NCBI GenBank assembly: GCA_027023175.1
Contig: JALVWW010000324.1
Span: forward strand, 1 to 23,553
Reading direction: 5' to 3'
DNA length: 23,553 nt
Origin: Campylobacterales bacterium
GTDB taxonomy: Bacteria; Campylobacterota; Campylobacteria; Campylobacterales; JALSKU01
Positions 21,571-23,553 of this stretch are shown here, one piece after another (the stretch's first letter is position 1; each line of letters opens with the position of its first letter). Made by a program: the position numbers and the translations under genes. Under the pieces are notes generated by a model. That model ran no database searches. It saw only the letters and a list, made by a program, of their open reading frames with translations, and had not been told where the DNA came from.

Positions 21571-21860
21571 TTTTCATCTCCTGCAACTTCAGTGTCAACT
21601 TTTTTTATGTTAAGGTCAACTCCCTCAACATTTTTAAGTCTATAAGCTTTCTTTTTACTTATAGGTCTGCATTCGATTGCACTTACTATGTCACCGACAC
21701 TTGCTTGATTATTTTCATCATGCACCAAGTATTTTTTAAATCTTTTTACAAATTTTCTATATCTTGGGTGCATTACTCTTCTTTCAACCATAACAGTAGC
21801 TGTCTTATCGCCAGCTTTACTGACTACCACACCTTGTATTACTCTTTTTAAAGAAGCCAT
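21567..21860 (-). CDS. rpsQ: 30S ribosomal protein S17
   Basis: 97 residues, one OB-fold: LKRVIQGVVVSKAGDKTATVMVERRVMHPRYRKFVKRFKKYLVHDENN. The C-terminal tail (VEGVDLNIKKVDTEVAGDEK) makes it about 13 residues longer than E. coli S17. It lies 10 nt after rpmC. Confidence 0.97.
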   Translation of the reverse strand: MASLKRVIQGVVVSKAGDKTATVMVERRVMHPRYRKFVKRFKKYLVHDENNQASVGDIVSAIECRPISKKKAYRLKNVEGVDLNIKKVDTEVAGDEK

Positions 21861-21870
21861 TTTCTAAACC

Positions 21871-22068
21871 TTACTTATTATTATTTTGAAGAGCAGTGAT
21901 AGCAGTATTGATTCTTGCTATATCACGCTTTGCTTCTTTTATCTCATTTGGATTTGTTAGCTGCATAGTTTTAAGCTTAGCTTTAAGCTTAAAAATCAGC
22001 ACCTTTTTCTCTTTTAACAATTCTTGAAGTTCTTTCAAGCTTTTATCTTTCAAATCAGTATATTTCAT
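21871..22068 (-). CDS. rpmC: 50S ribosomal protein L29
   Basis: 65 residues, two-helix L29 at the tunnel exit and near the signal-recognition docking site: LKDKSLKELQELLKEKKVLIFKLKAKLKTMQLTNPNEIKEAKRDIARINT. Its start lies 14 nt inside the end of rplP. Confidence 0.97.
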   Translation of the reverse strand: MKYTDLKDKSLKELQELLKEKKVLIFKLKAKLKTMQLTNPNEIKEAKRDIARINTAITALQNNNK

Positions 22069-22480
22069 TTTCGCCGTCCCTTGTAACTATTTTTGTTTTG
22101 AATGGAAGCTTGTGCATAGCCAAGGTAAGAGCAGCTCTGGCCAAGTCTTCATTGACTCCTGCCATTTCAAAAATAATTCTACCGGGCTTTATATTCATAA
22201 CCCATTGGTCAACCGCACCTTTACCTTTACCCATTCTAACTTCAAGAGGCTTGCTGGTAAGTGGCTTATCCGGGAATACTCTTATCCAGCTTTTTGCCAT
22301 TCTGTTAACTTTTCTGGTCATTGCAATTCTGGCAGCTTCGATTTGTCTGGAGTTGATTCTTCCTGCCTCTACTGCTTTTAGAGCAATTTCACCAAAAGCT
22401 ATAGAGCTTCCTCTGTAAGATTTACCTCTGTTTCTTCCTTTTTGTACTTTTCTGTATTTTGTTCTTTTTGGCATCAACAT
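22055..22480 (-). CDS. rplP: 50S ribosomal protein L16
   Basis: 141 residues with the conserved start MLMPKRTKYRKVQKGRNRG and GKGKGAVDQWVMNIKPGRIIFE. It sits by the A-site tRNA elbow. The 3' end overlaps rpmC by 14 nt, and it starts 2 nt after the rpsC stop. Confidence 0.98.
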   Translation of the reverse strand: MLMPKRTKYRKVQKGRNRGKSYRGSSIAFGEIALKAVEAGRINSRQIEAARIAMTRKVNRMAKSWIRVFPDKPLTSKPLEVRMGKGKGAVDQWVMNIKPGRIIFEMAGVNEDLARAALTLAMHKLPFKTKIVTRDGENEIY

Positions 22481-22482
22481 GG

Positions 22483-23175
22483 CTATTTACCTCTTCTGTT
22501 TCTACGATTGTCTCGTCTTGGTTTTTCTCTTGTTTCAGGTGCTATACCTTTTGTTAAAACTTCACCTTTAAATATCCAAACTTTTACACCGATGATACCG
22601 TAAGCAGTTTGAGCTTCGGCAAATCCGTACTCTATTTTGGCTCTTAAAGTATGCAAAGGAACTCTGCCTTCAAGATACCATTCAGTTCTAGCCATTTCAG
22701 CTCCGCCAAGTCTTCCGGCAACTTGTACCTTGATACCTTTTGCGCCAGATTTTAGAGCATTTTGCATAACTTTTTTCATTGCCCTTCTAAATGCAACCCT
22801 TCTTTCAAGCTGCATAGCAACATTTTCAGCTGCAAGTTGAGCATCGCTTCCGCTACGTCTTACTTCTTGGATGTTTACATTTACATCTTTGCCTATAAGT
22901 TTTACAAGCTTGGTTTTAAGTTTTTCTATATCAGCACCTTTTTTACCGATGATGATTCCGGGTCTTGCGGCAACAACAGTAACTCTAAGTTTTTTAGCTG
23001 TTCTTTCGATGATAATTTGTGAAATACCGGCATAGTACAACTCTTTTTTAAGAAATTTTCTTATTTTATAGTCTTCGCCGATATTGGCAGAAAGATTACT
23101 GCCAGGAAACCATCTTGAATCCCAATTTCTATTGATTCCTAATCTTAGTCCGATAGGATTTACTTTTTGTCCCAT
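22483..23175 (-). CDS. rpsC: 30S ribosomal protein S3
   Basis: 230 residues. MGQKVNPIGLRLGINRNWDSRW opens it; the KH domain contains GIIIGKKGADIEKLK; the C-terminal domain has GRLGGAEMARTEWYLEGRVPLHTLRA. It helps form the mRNA entry tunnel. The basic tail (EKPRRDNRRNRRGK) is typical. It starts one base after the rplV stop. Confidence 0.98.
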   Translation of the reverse strand: MGQKVNPIGLRLGINRNWDSRWFPGSNLSANIGEDYKIRKFLKKELYYAGISQIIIERTAKKLRVTVVAARPGIIIGKKGADIEKLKTKLVKLIGKDVNVNIQEVRRSGSDAQLAAENVAMQLERRVAFRRAMKKVMQNALKSGAKGIKVQVAGRLGGAEMARTEWYLEGRVPLHTLRAKIEYGFAEAQTAYGIIGVKVWIFKGEVLTKGIAPETREKPRRDNRRNRRGK

Positions 23176-23176
23176 A

Positions 23177-23509
23177 CTACTTATCCTTCTTCATTTCTTT
23201 TGATACTTCCACAAACACATGAGAAGTGGGCTTTCTTATTGGAGTTGCTCTACCTCTTGCTCTTGGTCTAAATCTCTTAAGAACCGGACCACGATCTACT
23301 CTGCAAGAACTTATAACTACCTCTTCAGGCTCATAACCACCGTTTGCAACAGCACTTGCTATGACTTTAGAGATAACTCTTGCAGCTTTGTTTGGCATAA
23401 ATTCCAAACTGGCAAGTGCAAGTTCTGCATTCATACCTTGAACTTCTCTAGCGATTAGTCTAGCTTTTGTAGGTGAAAGTCTTATAAATTTTAATGTTGA
23501 TTTTCCCAT
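23177..23509 (-). CDS. rplV: 50S ribosomal protein L22
   Basis: 110 residues starting from ATG 23509 (MGKSTLKFIRLSPTKARLIAREVQGM); a second ATG at 23512 directly before it would add one Met and lies very close to the AGGTG ribosome site. The tunnel-lining loop and the C-terminal PRARGRATPIRKPTSHVFVEV are canonical. It lies 14 nt after rpsS. Confidence 0.97.
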   Translation of the reverse strand: MGKSTLKFIRLSPTKARLIAREVQGMNAELALASLEFMPNKAARVISKVIASAVANGGYEPEEVVISSCRVDRGPVLKRFRPRARGRATPIRKPTSHVFVEVSKEMKKDK

Positions 23510-23523
23510 CATTTACACCTTAC

Positions 23524-23553
23524 TTACCGATCTTTTTTTGAACTGAGCCTTTA
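23524..23553 (-). CDS. rpsS: 30S ribosomal protein S19, C-terminal end only
   Basis: Only the last nine codons and the stop are inside the window: GSVQKKIGK. This matches the C-terminus of S19 as I recall it from Helicobacter, and the position before rplV fits the S10 operon order. The rest lies beyond the right edge. Confidence 0.9.

Overview
The window is a low-GC bacterial chromosome segment, almost certainly from the Campylobacterota (former Epsilonproteobacteria), probably a Sulfurimonas- or Sulfurovum-like lineage. Support comes from the C-terminal tail of S19 (GSVQKKIGK, the tail I recall from Helicobacter S19), the gene order Nfu - small TPR protein - murE as I recall it from Helicobacter, an S10/spc/alpha ribosomal cluster without rpmD (L30) or adk, a CcoG for cbb3 oxidase assembly, and an AddB-type nuclease with a degenerate helicase N-terminus. 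I cannot name genus or species from sequence alone.

Layout. (1) 1-2329, minus strand: an addB-like nuclease gene that runs off the left edge. (2) 2330-2636: a divergent promoter region and a strongly folded leader, which also holds a 56-codon ORF, ahead of ccoG (2637-4070, plus). (3) 4191-4961: a YdfG-type short-chain dehydrogenase (plus). (4) 5185-5988: an exported DUF4197 protein (plus), sharing a bidirectional terminator with the convergent hsp20 (6009-6452, minus). (5) 6579-9203, minus: metY - Rrf2/CymR-like regulator - cysK, a sulfide-assimilation operon with a clear sigma-70 promoter. (6) 9499-9909: an exported rhodanese. (7) 10032-12193, minus: Nfu-type Fe-S scaffold - TPR protein - murE. 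(8) 12304-23553, minus: rpsS(partial)-rplV-rpsC-rplP-rpmC-rpsQ-rplN-rplX-rplE-rpsN-rpsH-rplF-rplR-rpsE-rplO-secY-map-infA-rpmJ-rpsM-rpsK-rpsD-rpoA-rplQ, closed by a terminator hairpin at 12271-12290.

The genes are mostly ordinary; the unusual content lies between them. Several spacers are built from short repeats with a 7-nt period, each tract using a different unit (ATGAARA, GTGAGYR, CTTAGCW, AAGRNTR, AGCTNNN, YCTAAAW, TYACTAW). These tracts repeatedly touch or overlap a start or stop codon: the addB start, the SDR stop, the rpsK side of rpsK-rpsD and the rplO stop. The ribosomal cluster is also interrupted by strong hairpins at rplO-secY (terminator-like), map-infA (a compact multi-stem element) and infA-rpmJ (two large stems), which may tune expression along the operon. 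The ccoG leader contains a dense chain of perfect short hairpins. No mobile-element genes, CRISPR arrays, tRNAs or rRNAs were seen. I found no convincing entirely new multi-gene system; the structured spacers are the best candidates for something undescribed.
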